Made by a program: the position numbers and the translations under genes
Notes under the pieces: generated by a model
What the model saw: only the letters and a program-made list of their open reading frames with translations
Told to the model about the DNA's origin: nothing
Databases searched by the model: none
DNA from: Betaproteobacteria bacterium
Lineage (GTDB): Bacteria; Pseudomonadota; Gammaproteobacteria; Burkholderiales; SG8-41
Length of the DNA stretch: 64,000 nucleotides
NCBI GenBank assembly: GCA_900299145.1
Contig: OMIN01000114.1
Span: forward strand, 90,571-154,570
Direction: 5' to 3'
In this document: piece by piece, positions 1 through 7,605 of the stretch
Layout: each line of letters opens with the position of its first letter
Numbering within the stretch: position 1 is the stretch's first letter

Positions 1-81
1 CGCATCGCGGGCGCGGTGGTCGGAGCATTCGCCGAACGGCTGATTGTGTCGGTCGCTGGCGACATGCTCGCCTATTGGTAG
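1..81 (+). CDS. 3' end of an unidentified gene (partial)
   Basis: Frame 1 is open from the window edge to a TAG at 79-81 and encodes 26 residues ending in VAGDMLAYW. The small alanine/valine-rich segment looks like the C-terminus of a normal protein, but nothing in it allows a family call. It runs towards the convergent SDR gene on the other strand. It could also be a chance open frame, because most of it lies outside the window. Confidence 0.3.
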   Translation, partial: RIAGAVVGAFAERLIVSVAGDMLAYW

Positions 82-240
82 ATGTAATCAGCGGGAATAC
101 GGAAATATTGCGAGCGCGGGGTGGGCCATGTATTGAATAAGCGCGAACGCGGCACTGACCCCGTCCCGAGGCCTACGAACGTTGACCCGTCGCCGAGAGG
201 CGATTCTCGCCGACGCCGGCTCAACCACGACTGGCGGTTC

Positions 241-299
241 ACTAACGCCAGCCTAACCCCGACCGGCAATGCACTTACGCCGGCCTAACCCCTGCCGGC
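241..299. repeat. imperfect 27-bp direct repeat at a gene end
   Basis: Two copies of a 27-base unit (241-267 and 273-299, pattern AC-T-ACGCC-GCCTAACCCC--CCGGC) differ at four or so positions. The second copy overlaps the stop codon and last codons of the minus-strand SDR gene. A hairpin-forming stretch lies just before them (189-213, GGCGA-TTC-TCGCC core). The remainder of 82-284 contains no gene that I can support. A role as a bidirectional terminator is possible, but there is no T-run. Confidence 0.5.
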
Positions 300-1043
300 G
301 TAGGGCATCTTAGTCGCCATCACCATGAGGTGATAAATGTTCACTTCCGGCGGCTGGTTTGCCATAAACAGCACCGAGCGCGCGACGTCTTCGCAAGTGA
401 TCATCGGCTCGGGGGCGACCGTGCCGTTGGCCTGCTTCACGCCTTTCGCCATGCGCGAGGCAAGGGTGGACATGGCGTTACCCACGTCCACTTGGCAGCA
501 GGCGATGTCGTATTTGCGGCCATCCAGAGCGATGGTGCGGGTCAGGCCCGATACGCCGTGCTTGGTGGCGGTGTAGGGCGCGGAATCGGGGCGCGGCACG
601 TGCGCAGAGATCGAGCCGTTGTTGATAATGCGCCCACCGCGCGGCGTCTGATCCTTCATGATTTTGTAGGCTTCCTGCGAGCACAGGAACATGCCGTTAA
701 GGTTTGCATCGACCACGGATTTCCACTTTTCCCATGCCAGGTCCTCGAACAAAATACCCGGCGCGTTGCCGCCCGCGTTGTTGAACAGCACGTCGACGCG
801 GCCGAATGCGGCCATGACTTTGCTGAACAGATTCTTCACTGCCGCGGGGTCGCCCACATCAGTGGGCACGCCGATCATGCGCGAGCTGTCGACACCTGCT
901 TCCTTGATGGTTTCGTCAAGCGGCTCGGCGCGGCGGCCGCTGATCGCCACGCGATAGCCGTCCTTGACGAACGCAAGCGCGCAGGCCTTGCCGATACCGG
1001 TGCCGCCGCCAGTGATTACCGCAACTTTATCGTGGGATGCCAT
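285..1043 (-). CDS. SDR family NAD(P)-dependent oxidoreductase
   Basis: This is a 252-residue classical short-chain dehydrogenase/reductase, a normal length for the family. The N-terminal Rossmann motif TGGGTGIG sits at residues 11-18, NNAGG at 88-92, a catalytic serine around 144-146, and the YTATK active-site motif at 157-161. The C-terminus [11 protein letters not shown] is intact. It is the last gene of a minus-strand run that starts at about 4.1 kb and lies 25 bases after the selenoprotein gene, so it is probably co-transcribed with it. The substrate cannot be predicted; a hydroxy/keto compound handled by the same operon is an inference. Confidence 0.9.
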   Translation of the reverse strand: MASHDKVAVITGGGTGIGKACALAFVKDGYRVAISGRRAEPLDETIKEAGVDSSRMIGVPTDVGDPAAVKNLFSKVMAAFGRVDVLFNNAGGNAPGILFEDLAWEKWKSVVDANLNGMFLCSQEAYKIMKDQTPRGGRIINNGSISAHVPRPDSAPYTATKHGVSGLTRTIALDGRKYDIACCQVDVGNAMSTLASRMAKGVKQANGTVAPEPMITCEDVARSVLFMANQPPEVNIYHLMVMATKMPYAGRG

Positions 1044-1068
1044 ATTCTATCTCCTTGATTTAATTCAA

Positions 1069-1599
1069 CTATTCTTTAAGCTGTCTGGCAGCCTGATCTG
1101 CAAAGGTGAGCGTCAGCGCGCGCATATCGTCCGCCGACAGATTGCTCACCGGGTGCGGCATTTCAACATAAGCGTGGCCTTCCATGCCCTTGCTTTTGAA
1201 CTGGAACACGGCGGCATTGCGAAACGCGCTGGTGATGATGGTGGTCGCCGGGATGCCGCGCTTTTCGAATTCGATGGTGTCGTGCACACTGCACAACGTG
1301 CAGGACCCTCACCCGCCCAGCGCGGCAATGGCGACGTCCACCTCCTTCGCCATGTCATCGATCAGCGCATCGGTGGCGGGCTTGGAGTAATGCTCCTTGC
1401 GTTTGATCACCACGCGCGCCACGCCGTATTTTTCCCGCAATGCCTGACCCAGCGTTTCGAGAATCAGTGTGCCCTGTTCCTTGGTGTTGTCGAGGAGACC
1501 CACCACCTTGCCCGCGAGATCGGCGGGGCGGGGCGCGAGCGGCACGCGTGCGCGGCCCGTGCCGGCGGTGGGGTCGATGAAACCGAGTTCTTCGGACAT
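1069..1599 (-). CDS. UGSC-family selenoprotein (in-frame UGA = Sec)
   Basis: Read through one in-frame TGA (1311-1309), this minus-strand frame encodes 176 residues from ATG 1599 to TAG 1071-1069. The TGA is codon 97 and is followed directly by GGG TCC TGC, giving G-G-U-G-S-C-T-L-C. That is the signature of the UGSC (seleno)protein family, known from metagenomic selenoproteome surveys. Sequence on both sides is coherent (VDVAIAAL before; VHDTIEFEKRGIPATTII after), with no frameshift. A SECIS-like hairpin lies 11 bases after the TGA. Conventional calling would give two fragments, 1309-1599 and 1069-1296. The function of UGSC proteins is not established; a redox-active Sec near Cys is inferred. 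A nonsense-mutated Cys gene is the alternative, but UGA at exactly the family's Sec position argues against it. Confidence 0.85.
1279..1297 (-). promoter_or_regulatory. candidate bacterial SECIS hairpin
   Basis: On the minus strand, 12-30 bases after the UGA, the sequence GTTGTGCA-GTG-TGCACGAC folds into an 8-bp stem (one U-G wobble) with a GUG loop starting with G at +20. Bacterial SECIS elements are short hairpins inside the coding region just downstream of UGA, with the apical loop roughly 16-37 nt away and a G at the loop start. This one fits by position and loop composition. SelB binding is inferred, and no selA/selB/selC genes are in this window. Confidence 0.65.
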
Positions 1600-1624
1600 G
1601 ATGTTTTCCTGAAGCAAGTCTAAA

Positions 1625-2641
1625 TCATACAGTGTAAGTGCCGTGAACGGCACGGCTGCCGCCGCCCCAGCCGTGGCAGATGGCGGTGAGCGGCCCCCAG
1701 CCCCCGGCGACGATGAGATGAAGATCGCGCGCATCCTTGATCACCGGCACGAAGCGCTCGTCGTCTTCGGGGTCGATATTCAGCGCGCGCGCCCGTTCCG
1801 GCCGCCAGTTGCCGCCACCCTTGAGATCGCGCACGCGGCGCCCCGCGTGTTTGATGAGCCACGCGTGCACGTCGGCACGGTGCATGCCGGCTTTCGCGCA
1901 GATCGTGGCATGTTCCGGCCCCATCGCCACGACCATATCGGAGCGCACGTGCTGGTTCCACGAGCACATCGCGCTCATCGAATCAGCCAGGCCCGTGAGC
2001 AGGCGTTCCGGCGTTAGACTCGCATCGTCATAGCAAAGGCGCGGGCTTTCCACCATGGCGCAGGTGATGGTGTTTTCATCGGACGCGTGGCCGCGTGCGG
2101 CGGCAATCGTTTCCCACGGGCTGCGTTCGGTGTTTTCGGTGAGGCACGCGGTGTAGCGCAGCGGCGTGGAAAACACCGTGGCCGAGGCCACACCCGGAAT
2201 GCCGCCGCCGAGATTGAGTAGCATCAACCGTATCGCGCGGCCGATGGTGGCGTTGGCGCGAAAGCCGGGGCCGAAGCAGCCGTTGCCGCCGTGGATGCCG
2301 ATTTTTTGGGCGTAAGGGCCGTTGACGATCATCAGCGGCGCTACGCCGTGCATGGTGCCCTGCACGCCATTGAGATTGAATTCCTCGCGCAGCATGAGCG
2401 TGATGCCGCCGAGCACCACGGGCAGGTATTCCAGCTTGCAACCCGCCATTACCGCGTGAATCGCGACCGTGCGCACGGTGGCCGGCTCCATCGCGGGCGG
2501 AATGTTGCCGATGAATTCATCCGGCGCGCGCGTGGTGCCGGTGAGCATGCGGGCCACGCGTGCCTCGGTGGGCGTGACCACCGGCAGGCCGTCGGACCAA
2601 GCCTTTTCGAGGAAGAACTCGAATTCGTCTACGGCGGGCAT
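1625..2641 (-). CDS. conserved protein of unknown function, UGSC-operon paralog B
   Basis: A 338-residue protein of a family I cannot name. It opens with DEFEFFLEKAWSDGLPVVTPTE, and contains GGNGCFGPGFRAN, a YTAC-TEN-E-SPWE segment and a C-terminal VAGGWGPLTAICHGW-GGS block. It is a clear paralog of the next gene upstream: the same order of motifs and long identical stretches, including all six shared cysteine positions (AGCK, NGCF, TACL, TCAM, ICAK, AICH). No signal peptide or membrane segment is seen. It ends 25 bases before the selenoprotein start, so a shared transcript and a shared enzyme or pathway are likely. An AT19 repeat sits immediately before its ATG, where a Shine-Dalgarno would be expected. 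Confidence 0.85.
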   Translation of the reverse strand: MPAVDEFEFFLEKAWSDGLPVVTPTEARVARMLTGTTRAPDEFIGNIPPAMEPATVRTVAIHAVMAGCKLEYLPVVLGGITLMLREEFNLNGVQGTMHGVAPLMIVNGPYAQKIGIHGGNGCFGPGFRANATIGRAIRLMLLNLGGGIPGVASATVFSTPLRYTACLTENTERSPWETIAAARGHASDENTITCAMVESPRLCYDDASLTPERLLTGLADSMSAMCSWNQHVRSDMVVAMGPEHATICAKAGMHRADVHAWLIKHAGRRVRDLKGGGNWRPERARALNIDPEDDERFVPVIKDARDLHLIVAGGWGPLTAICHGWGGGSRAVHGTYTV

Positions 2642-2673
2642 TTAAAATTATTTAATAAAAACAAATAGTTACG
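2641..2673 (+). repeat. AT19 dispersed repeat, copy A (19/19)
   Basis: The core at 2654-2672 matches the consensus AATAAAAACARATASTTAC at 19/19. The longer 33-base block is identical to 58931-58963 except at one base. It directly abuts the minus-strand start codon at 2641 and replaces any purine-rich ribosome-binding site. Confidence 0.9.
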
Positions 2674-2737
2674 TATCCAGAGATGCGCAATCTCGCGCAC
2701 ACACCTTTTCTATGCCAAGCACGCAACACCTAAACCT

Positions 2738-2763
2738 GTCATTCCCGCGAAAACGGGAATGAC
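2738..2763. repeat. perfect 10-bp inverted repeat (GTCATTCCCG family)
   Basis: GTCATTCCCG (2738-2747), loop CGAAAA, then CGGGAATGAC (2754-2763) form a perfect 10-bp hairpin between the two paralogous minus-strand genes. Similar GTCATTCCCGCGAAA-GCGGGAATGAC palindromes are common dispersed repeats in proteobacterial intergenic regions. No T-run follows on either strand, so it is better called a palindromic repeat than an intrinsic terminator. It may stabilise mRNA between the two genes. Confidence 0.7.
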
Positions 2764-2792
2764 AAGGATAGTGAGTCGTGCTCTCGTCGAGT

Positions 2793-3836
2793 TCACGGCA
2801 AATCATACGTCCCATGCACCGCCTTACTCCCCCCACTCCACCCATGACAAATCGCCGTGCAAGGCCCCCAGCCGCCGGCGACGATCAACTGCAAATCCTC
2901 CGCTGTCTTGATCGCGGGAATAAAGCAGTCATCGTTGTCCGGATCGAGCTGCGCAGATGGCGCATAAGGCGCCATCGCCCGCACGCGTTCCGGCCGGAAA
3001 TTGCCGCCGCCCTTCAGATCACGCACACGCCGCCCCGCGTGCGCGACCAGCCACGCATGCACATCCGCGCGGCTCATGCCGGCCCTGGCGCAAATCGCCG
3101 CATGCTGCGGCCCCATCGCCACAACCATATCCGAGCGGGCGTGCATGTTCCACGAGCCCATCGCGACCATCGAATCAGCAATGCCGGTCAGCAGCCGCAC
3201 CGGTTCATCGCTCACGTCGTCGAATGACTGGCGCGGGCTTTCCACCATGGCGCACGTGATGACGTTGTCGGTGGGCGCGTAGCCTTTCGACAAGGCCAGC
3301 GATTCCCAGGGCGATTTTTCGAGGTTCTCGGTAATGCACGCGGTGTAGCGCAGCGGCGTGGCAAAAATAGTCGCCGAAGCCACGCCCGCCATGCCACCGC
3401 CGAGATTCAGCATCATCAGCCGGATCGCGCGGCCAATCGACGCATTGGCGCGAAAGCCGGGGCCAAAGCAGCCGTTGCCGCCGTTAAGCCCGATGCTCTG
3501 CGCGTAAGGGCCGCTCACGATCATCAACGGCGCAGCGCCATGCATGGTGCCTTGCACGCCGTTCATGTTGAATTCCTCGCGCAGCATCAGCTGCAACGCG
3601 CCCAGCACCACTGGCAGATATTCCGGCTTGCAGCCTGCCATCAGCGCATGGATCGCCACCGTGCGCACGGTCGCGGGTTCCATCATCGGCGGAATGTGGC
3701 CGATCAGCTCATCCGGGTCGCGCGTTGTGCCCGCGAGCATGCGTGCGACGCGTGCCTCGGTGGGCGTGACAACGGGCAGGCCGTCGGACCACGGTTTCTC
3801 GAGGAAGAATTCGAATTCGTCTACTGAATCGGCCAT
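2793..3836 (-). CDS. conserved protein of unknown function, UGSC-operon paralog A
   Basis: This 347-residue protein is the paralog of the gene at 1625-2641. It carries the same N-terminal DEFEFFLEKPWSDGLPVVTP motif, NGCFGPGFRANASIGRAIRL, YTACITENLEKSPWE and C-terminal VAGGWGPCTAICHGW, plus a short insertion before the last block (APYAPSAQLDPDNDD). Function is unknown. Its ATG overlaps the stop of the upstream antitoxin gene (ATGA at 3838-3834), which suggests translational coupling. Two tandem homologues before a selenoprotein suggest a hetero-oligomer or two related steps. The cysteines are conserved between the two, but no CxxC motif is present. Confidence 0.85.
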   Translation of the reverse strand: MADSVDEFEFFLEKPWSDGLPVVTPTEARVARMLAGTTRDPDELIGHIPPMMEPATVRTVAIHALMAGCKPEYLPVVLGALQLMLREEFNMNGVQGTMHGAAPLMIVSGPYAQSIGLNGGNGCFGPGFRANASIGRAIRLMMLNLGGGMAGVASATIFATPLRYTACITENLEKSPWESLALSKGYAPTDNVITCAMVESPRQSFDDVSDEPVRLLTGIADSMVAMGSWNMHARSDMVVAMGPQHAAICARAGMSRADVHAWLVAHAGRRVRDLKGGGNFRPERVRAMAPYAPSAQLDPDNDDCFIPAIKTAEDLQLIVAGGWGPCTAICHGWSGGSKAVHGTYDLP

Positions 3837-4132
3837 CAGCGTCCTGCTTGCGCATGTAATTTCAAGCCCAACGCCCCCACCACCTTGAGGATCGTGTCAA
3901 AACCCGGACTGCGTTCACCGGACAGAGCTTTGTAAAGACTTTCGCGCGATAGTCCGGCGTCCTTCGCAACTTGTGACATGCCTTTGGCGCGTGCAATATC
4001 ACCAAGCGCCTTGGCGATAAACGCCGCATCGCCGTTCGCTTCTTCGATGCAGGCTTCGAGATAGGCCGCCATTTCCTTCGGGGTTCTCAAATGCTCCGCC
4101 ACATCGTAGCGGGTGGTGGTGGTTTTACGCAT
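3836..4132 (-). CDS. addiction-module antidote protein (HigA/HTH-type)
   Basis: A 98-residue DNA-binding antitoxin of the 'probable addiction module antidote' family. After an N-terminal YDVAEHLRTPKEMAAYLEAC segment comes a Cro/C1-type HTH at about residues 50-80 (MSQVAKDAGLSRESLYKALSG), then a short tail ending KLHAQAGR. It is intact and of normal length. Upstream lies only the C-terminal part of a cognate toxin (4136-4276), so it may no longer neutralise an active partner. Downstream, its TGA overlaps the start of paralog A, so it heads the UGSC operon and might now act as its regulator. That role is inferred. Confidence 0.88.
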   Translation of the reverse strand: MRKTTTTRYDVAEHLRTPKEMAAYLEACIEEANGDAAFIAKALGDIARAKGMSQVAKDAGLSRESLYKALSGERSPGFDTILKVVGALGLKLHAQAGR

Positions 4133-4135
4133 GGG

Positions 4136-4276
4136 TTAGTCCGATAGTTTTTGTGCAAGACGTAACGCAGCTTTAATGTCTGTGGTTTGCGTGCTTTTGT
4201 CGCCGCCGGCAAGCAGAATAATCAATTTGCGCCCGCGCTTTCTAAAATACAGTTTATCCACCAACGTGTCCTGCAT
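4136..4276 (-). pseudogene. 5'-truncated HigB/RelE-type toxin remnant
   Basis: An open frame of 46 codons (ATG 4276 to TAA 4138-4136) ends with KLYFRKRGRKLIILLAGG and then DKSTQTTDIKAALRLAQKL. This is the typical C-terminal strand and helix of 'addiction module killer' toxins, which are normally about 95-110 residues. The N-terminal half cannot be found upstream (4277-4420) in any frame. The spacing to the antitoxin (3 bases between stop and ATG) is normal for the pair, so the toxin gene was probably deleted from its 5' side. Residual activity is unlikely but not excluded. Confidence 0.7.
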
Positions 4277-4384
4277 TTTTCCTGATTCACACACAGTTGC
4301 AATCGGCATTGGGTGAGGTCGGCCGATTGCCCGGCAGGAGAAATCTGCTCACAGAAAATTGCTCTGAGTGATTTCTAATAATTC

Positions 4385-4403
4385 AATAAAAACAGATACT
4401 TAC
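4385..4403 (+). repeat. AT19 dispersed repeat, copy B (19/19)
   Basis: AATAAAAACAGATACTTAC is a full consensus match (G/C variant at the two variable positions). It is intergenic, 18 bases beyond the stop of the minus-strand amidohydrolase and upstream of the toxin remnant. Apart from it, 4277-4420 contains nothing recognisable. Confidence 0.9.
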
Positions 4404-4420
4404 CCATTGATGCCTAAAGT

Positions 4421-5323
4421 TCACGCAGCAACCAACTCCGGCCAATACAGCCGCGTGGGGTTATCTACCAGAATTTTCTTACGCATCGCCTCGTCGTCGC
4501 AAAACTTCGCGAACAAATCGACCAGTTCGCCGTCGTTCGGCATGTAGGTCGCGTTCGGGTGCGGAAAATCCGTGCCCCACAACAGTTGATCCGGCGCGGC
4601 GGCGATCAACTCGCGCACAAACGGCTCGGCGTCGTGAAACGGTTTGCCGGTGGACGAAATGCGTTCCGGCCCGCTGATTTTGGTCCACGCCAGCGGGTTT
4701 TTCATCAGATCGAGCATTTGCTGAAACGCCGCCTGCTTGACGCCATGTTTGGCTTCGGGGCGGCCCATGTGATCGATGATGAACGGCACTTTGAGGCCGT
4801 CGAGAAACGCGCGGTATTGCGTGACTTCGTGCGCATCCATGTGCAACTGGATGTGCCAGCCGAACGGCGTGATGCGCGCGATCACTGCGTCCACCGCCTT
4901 CATGTCCGGTGCGCCGCCCAGATGCGCGACAAAGTTGATGCGTGCCCCGCGCACGCCGCCCGCGTGCAGCCGCTCCAGTTCCTTGTCGCTGACGTCCGGC
5001 TTGACCATGGCGACGCCGCGTTGCGTGCCGTTCGAATGCGCAATGGCATCCAGCAGGGCGCTGTTGTCGGTGCCGTGGCAACTGGCCTGCACAATAATGG
5101 CGCGGGTGAAGCCTAGGTGCTTATGCAGTGCGGCCAGCCGCTCGCGCCCGGCGTCTTCTGGTGTGTAGCTGCGATTGGCGGCGTACGGGAACTTTGCCGC
5201 CGGGCCGAACACGTGGCAATGGCCGTCGCAGGCATTGGGCGGCGGTACGTACCTGGGTTTAACAGGATTCGGGTCGGGCGGCAGTATGCTGCGCGGCGTG
5301 CCGGGGGTGTTGGCGGTGCTCAT
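4421..5323 (-). CDS. amidohydrolase family protein (2-pyrone-4,6-dicarboxylate lactonase-like)
   Basis: A 300-residue TIM-barrel hydrolase of the amidohydrolase-2/LigI group. It has the N-terminal metal-site motif CDGHCHVFG (residues 32-40), FIIDHMGRPE in the second half, and WGTDFPHPN near the C-terminus. The lead-in NPVKPRYVPPPNACDGHCH is typical of PDC-lactonase-like proteins, which open lactone rings of aromatic degradation intermediates. The adjacent Bug receptor on the same strand (34 bases upstream) could deliver the substrate. The exact substrate is not determined by sequence. Confidence 0.85.
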   Translation of the reverse strand: MSTANTPGTPRSILPPDPNPVKPRYVPPPNACDGHCHVFGPAAKFPYAANRSYTPEDAGRERLAALHKHLGFTRAIIVQASCHGTDNSALLDAIAHSNGTQRGVAMVKPDVSDKELERLHAGGVRGARINFVAHLGGAPDMKAVDAVIARITPFGWHIQLHMDAHEVTQYRAFLDGLKVPFIIDHMGRPEAKHGVKQAAFQQMLDLMKNPLAWTKISGPERISSTGKPFHDAEPFVRELIAAAPDQLLWGTDFPHPNATYMPNDGELVDLFAKFCDDEAMRKKILVDNPTRLYWPELVAA

Positions 5324-5356
5324 CGTATTTCACTCATTGCGTTCATTGTTTTGCGT

Positions 5357-6316
5357 TCACAGTCGGGGTATCTTCGTTTTGTCGATCAACGCGTTCCACT
5401 TGGCGATTTCGCTGGTGACAAAAACGCGCATGCCTTCCGGCGTGTTGAGATTTTGCTCAATGCCCAGATCGGTAAAGCGTTGCTTGACCGCGGGCGCGTT
5501 GACGGCGGCATGCACTTCTTTGTTCAACCGGTCGACGATGGCGCGTGGCGTTTTGGCTGGCGCGCCGATGCCGTTCCACGAAATCACGTCATAGCCGGGC
5601 AGGCCCGATTCGTCGAGCGTGGGCACGCCGGGCAACGGTGCGAAGCGGGTTTTGGAAGTCACCGCCACCACGCGCAGCGCACCCGCGCGTATTTGCCCCA
5701 GCACTGGCGGCAAGAACTCGAACGCCACCTGTACGTCGCCGCCGCGCAGTGCGGCGATCAGCGCGCCGGTATTGTTGAACGGCACATGCGTGTGGTTAAG
5801 TCCCGCCATCGATTTGAACAATTCCGCCGCCAAGTGCTGCGCCGTGCCGAGGGCGATGGTGGCGGAATTGAATTTGCCGCTCGAACGCGCCAGGGCGATG
5901 AGCTCTTTGGTGGTTTTTACCGGCGATTCCGGCGCCACCAGAACGCCCGCGCTGAACGAGGCGATGGTAGTGACCATGGCGTAATCCTTGAGCGTGTCGT
6001 AAGGCAGCGCCTTGAACATCGCCATGCTCACCGCGTTGGCGTTGTTGAGCAGCATCAGCGTGTAACCGTCTGCTTCGGCGCGCGCCACCATTTCCGCGGC
6101 CACCACGCCGCCCGCGCTGGGACGGTTATCAACAATGAATTGCTGCCCCATGGCCTCGCCCATTTTTTGTGAAACGGTGCGCGCGGTGAGATCGCCCACG
6201 CCGCCCGGGCCGAAAGGCACCACCAGACGGATGGGCTTGGTGGGATAGGCCTGCGCGGCGGCTGCAAGCGGACAGAGCGCGAGGAGTGCACAACAACCGA
6301 TGGCTGGAAATTTCAT
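5357..6316 (-). CDS. Bug-family tripartite tricarboxylate transporter receptor
   Basis: A periplasmic substrate-binding protein of about 319 residues from ATG 6316. A Sec signal peptide (MKFPAIGCCALLALCPLAAA) precedes QAYPTKPIRLVVPFGPGGVGD. The family motifs VDNRPSAGG and DGYTLML are present, as is the usual C-terminal E-(F/G)-RVF--SEIAKWNALI block. Bug/TctC proteins bind carboxylic acids. No TctA/TctB partner is encoded nearby, so it is an orphan receptor. It sits just upstream of the amidohydrolase on the same strand and is probably co-transcribed with it. Confidence 0.93.
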   Translation of the reverse strand: MKFPAIGCCALLALCPLAAAAQAYPTKPIRLVVPFGPGGVGDLTARTVSQKMGEAMGQQFIVDNRPSAGGVVAAEMVARAEADGYTLMLLNNANAVSMAMFKALPYDTLKDYAMVTTIASFSAGVLVAPESPVKTTKELIALARSSGKFNSATIALGTAQHLAAELFKSMAGLNHTHVPFNNTGALIAALRGGDVQVAFEFLPPVLGQIRAGALRVVAVTSKTRFAPLPGVPTLDESGLPGYDVISWNGIGAPAKTPRAIVDRLNKEVHAAVNAPAVKQRFTDLGIEQNLNTPEGMRVFVTSEIAKWNALIDKTKIPRL

Positions 6317-6397
6317 GAAGGCTCCGCCGGCAGGCATAGTGCCGGGTGGCGGCGATTATAATGCCGCTGCAAACGCGAACCCATCATGGAGATGCTC

Positions 6398-6958
6398 ATG
6401 GCGCCACCGATCAAACCTGTCCGCCGCGTGGTTACCGGCAATGATGCCAACGGCGAATCGTACGTGCTGTACGACAGCGCCGCGCCCAACGTCAACCCCG
6501 GCGCGATACGCCCCGGCACGTGCATGACTGACGTGTGGGTGTATCCGTCCTGCCCGGTGGAACTGGCCGGCACGCGCGATGACGGCCGGCTTAAATTCAA
6601 TTTCGAGCCGCCGCACGCGGGCGGGCATCTGCGTGTGGTGCAAAGCCCGCCCAAACCGCCGGGCTACGACCCGGCGCAAGACCCCACGGCGATTCCCATC
6701 GGCGAGCCGCGCCAGCGCGATGGCGGCTGCTGGGACAAGGGTGGTGCGAACGCGTTTTCGTCGCCGTACCACAAGTCGGAAACCGTCGATTACGGCATCG
6801 TGCTTGAAGGCGAACGCGTGCTGATCCTGGATGATGGGCTGCATGTGATGAAACCAGGTGACGTGGTGGTGCAGCTTGGCAACTGGCACGGCTGGTGCAA
6901 TCCGAACGAGGGCAGTTTGATGGCGTTCGTGATGATGGGCGCAAAGTACGAAGGTTAG
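6398..6958 (+). CDS. cupin domain-containing protein
   Basis: A cupin of about 186 residues. ATG 6398 is preferred over ATG 6386 because GGAG precedes it at good spacing. The C-terminal half is the beta-barrel: SSPYHKSETVDYGIVLEGE (first metal motif region), then LHVMKPGDVVVQLGNWHGW (second motif with His). The N-terminal part RRVVTGNDANGESYVLYD is shared with two other cupins in this window (6978, 35283). The metal site is plausible; the substrate is unknown. It diverges from the Bug gene at 6316 and is followed by a second cupin 19 bases downstream. Confidence 0.85.
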   Translation: MAPPIKPVRRVVTGNDANGESYVLYDSAAPNVNPGAIRPGTCMTDVWVYPSCPVELAGTRDDGRLKFNFEPPHAGGHLRVVQSPPKPPGYDPAQDPTAIPIGEPRQRDGGCWDKGGANAFSSPYHKSETVDYGIVLEGERVLILDDGLHVMKPGDVVVQLGNWHGWCNPNEGSLMAFVMMGAKYEG

Positions 6959-6977
6959 ACAAACTGAGGCTGAAAAA

Positions 6978-7535
6978 ATGACCGCACAACTCAAACAAGT
7001 CCGCCGCCTCATCACCGTAGACGACGGCCCCGGCATCCACGCCAAATCGAAATGCATTGCCGATGGCCCATCACCCGATGTGCGCACCGATCCGGCAAGG
7101 CCGGGGTTTTCATCGACGCGCATCTGGGTAACGGATCGCACACCCGCGCGCATCGAAGGCATCACCGATACGCTTCACATGCCGCACACACTGGAGCCGC
7201 CGCCCGGGGGTTCGGTATGCCGCGTGGTGACGTTTCCGCCGGACGCCAGCTACAAAGTCGGCGCAAGCGAAGTGCAGGCGTATTTCGCAGCGATGGGGTC
7301 ACCGGCCGCGTCCACATATTCGCCCACTGCGCGCCACCCCTACATGCAAAAAACCCGCACGCTGGATTTTTGCCTGATTCTCGATGGCGAAATCACATTA
7401 GTGCTCGATAAACAGGAAGTTAGCCTCAGGGCGGGTGACACCGTGGTGCAGCGCGGCACGAATCACGCGTGGAGCAACCGGTCGAACAAGCCGTGCACCA
7501 TTGCCTTCTCGTCGCATGATGGAATTCGCAGCTGA
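6978..7535 (+). CDS. cupin domain-containing protein
   Basis: A 185-residue cupin, a paralog of the one at 35283-35852. Shared blocks are LDFCLILDGEI, SLRAGDTVVQRGTNHAWSNR and PCTIAFSS at the C-terminus. The GTNHAWSNRS motif supplies the last cupin histidine. The N-terminus QVRRLITVDDGPGIHAK is the domain common to this local family. It lies 19 bases after another cupin, likely in one transcript, and 64 bases before the Tat-exported oxidoreductase genes. A role in ring cleavage or isomerisation of acids is possible, but nothing in the sequence proves it. Confidence 0.85.
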   Translation: MTAQLKQVRRLITVDDGPGIHAKSKCIADGPSPDVRTDPARPGFSSTRIWVTDRTPARIEGITDTLHMPHTLEPPPGGSVCRVVTFPPDASYKVGASEVQAYFAAMGSPAASTYSPTARHPYMQKTRTLDFCLILDGEITLVLDKQEVSLRAGDTVVQRGTNHAWSNRSNKPCTIAFSSHDGIRS

Positions 7536-7605
7536 CGGTTTTGAGCTATATTCCATCGGTGTAATGCTTTGCAAACTGACTTCACAGACTTCATAGGGGA
7601 TGGCC

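Noticed and set aside
330..1058. A 242-codon plus-strand frame over the SDR gene
   Set aside because: It has no motif and mirrors the SDR coding frame; histidine/arginine-rich composition is typical of shadow frames.
1069..1734. Two separate small genes (1069-1296 and 1309-1734)
   Set aside because: They are the two halves of one UGSC protein divided by the Sec-encoding UGA; the second also starts too far upstream.
2738..2763. Intrinsic terminator
   Set aside because: A strong stem is present but no T-run follows on either strand; it is more likely a palindromic repeat.
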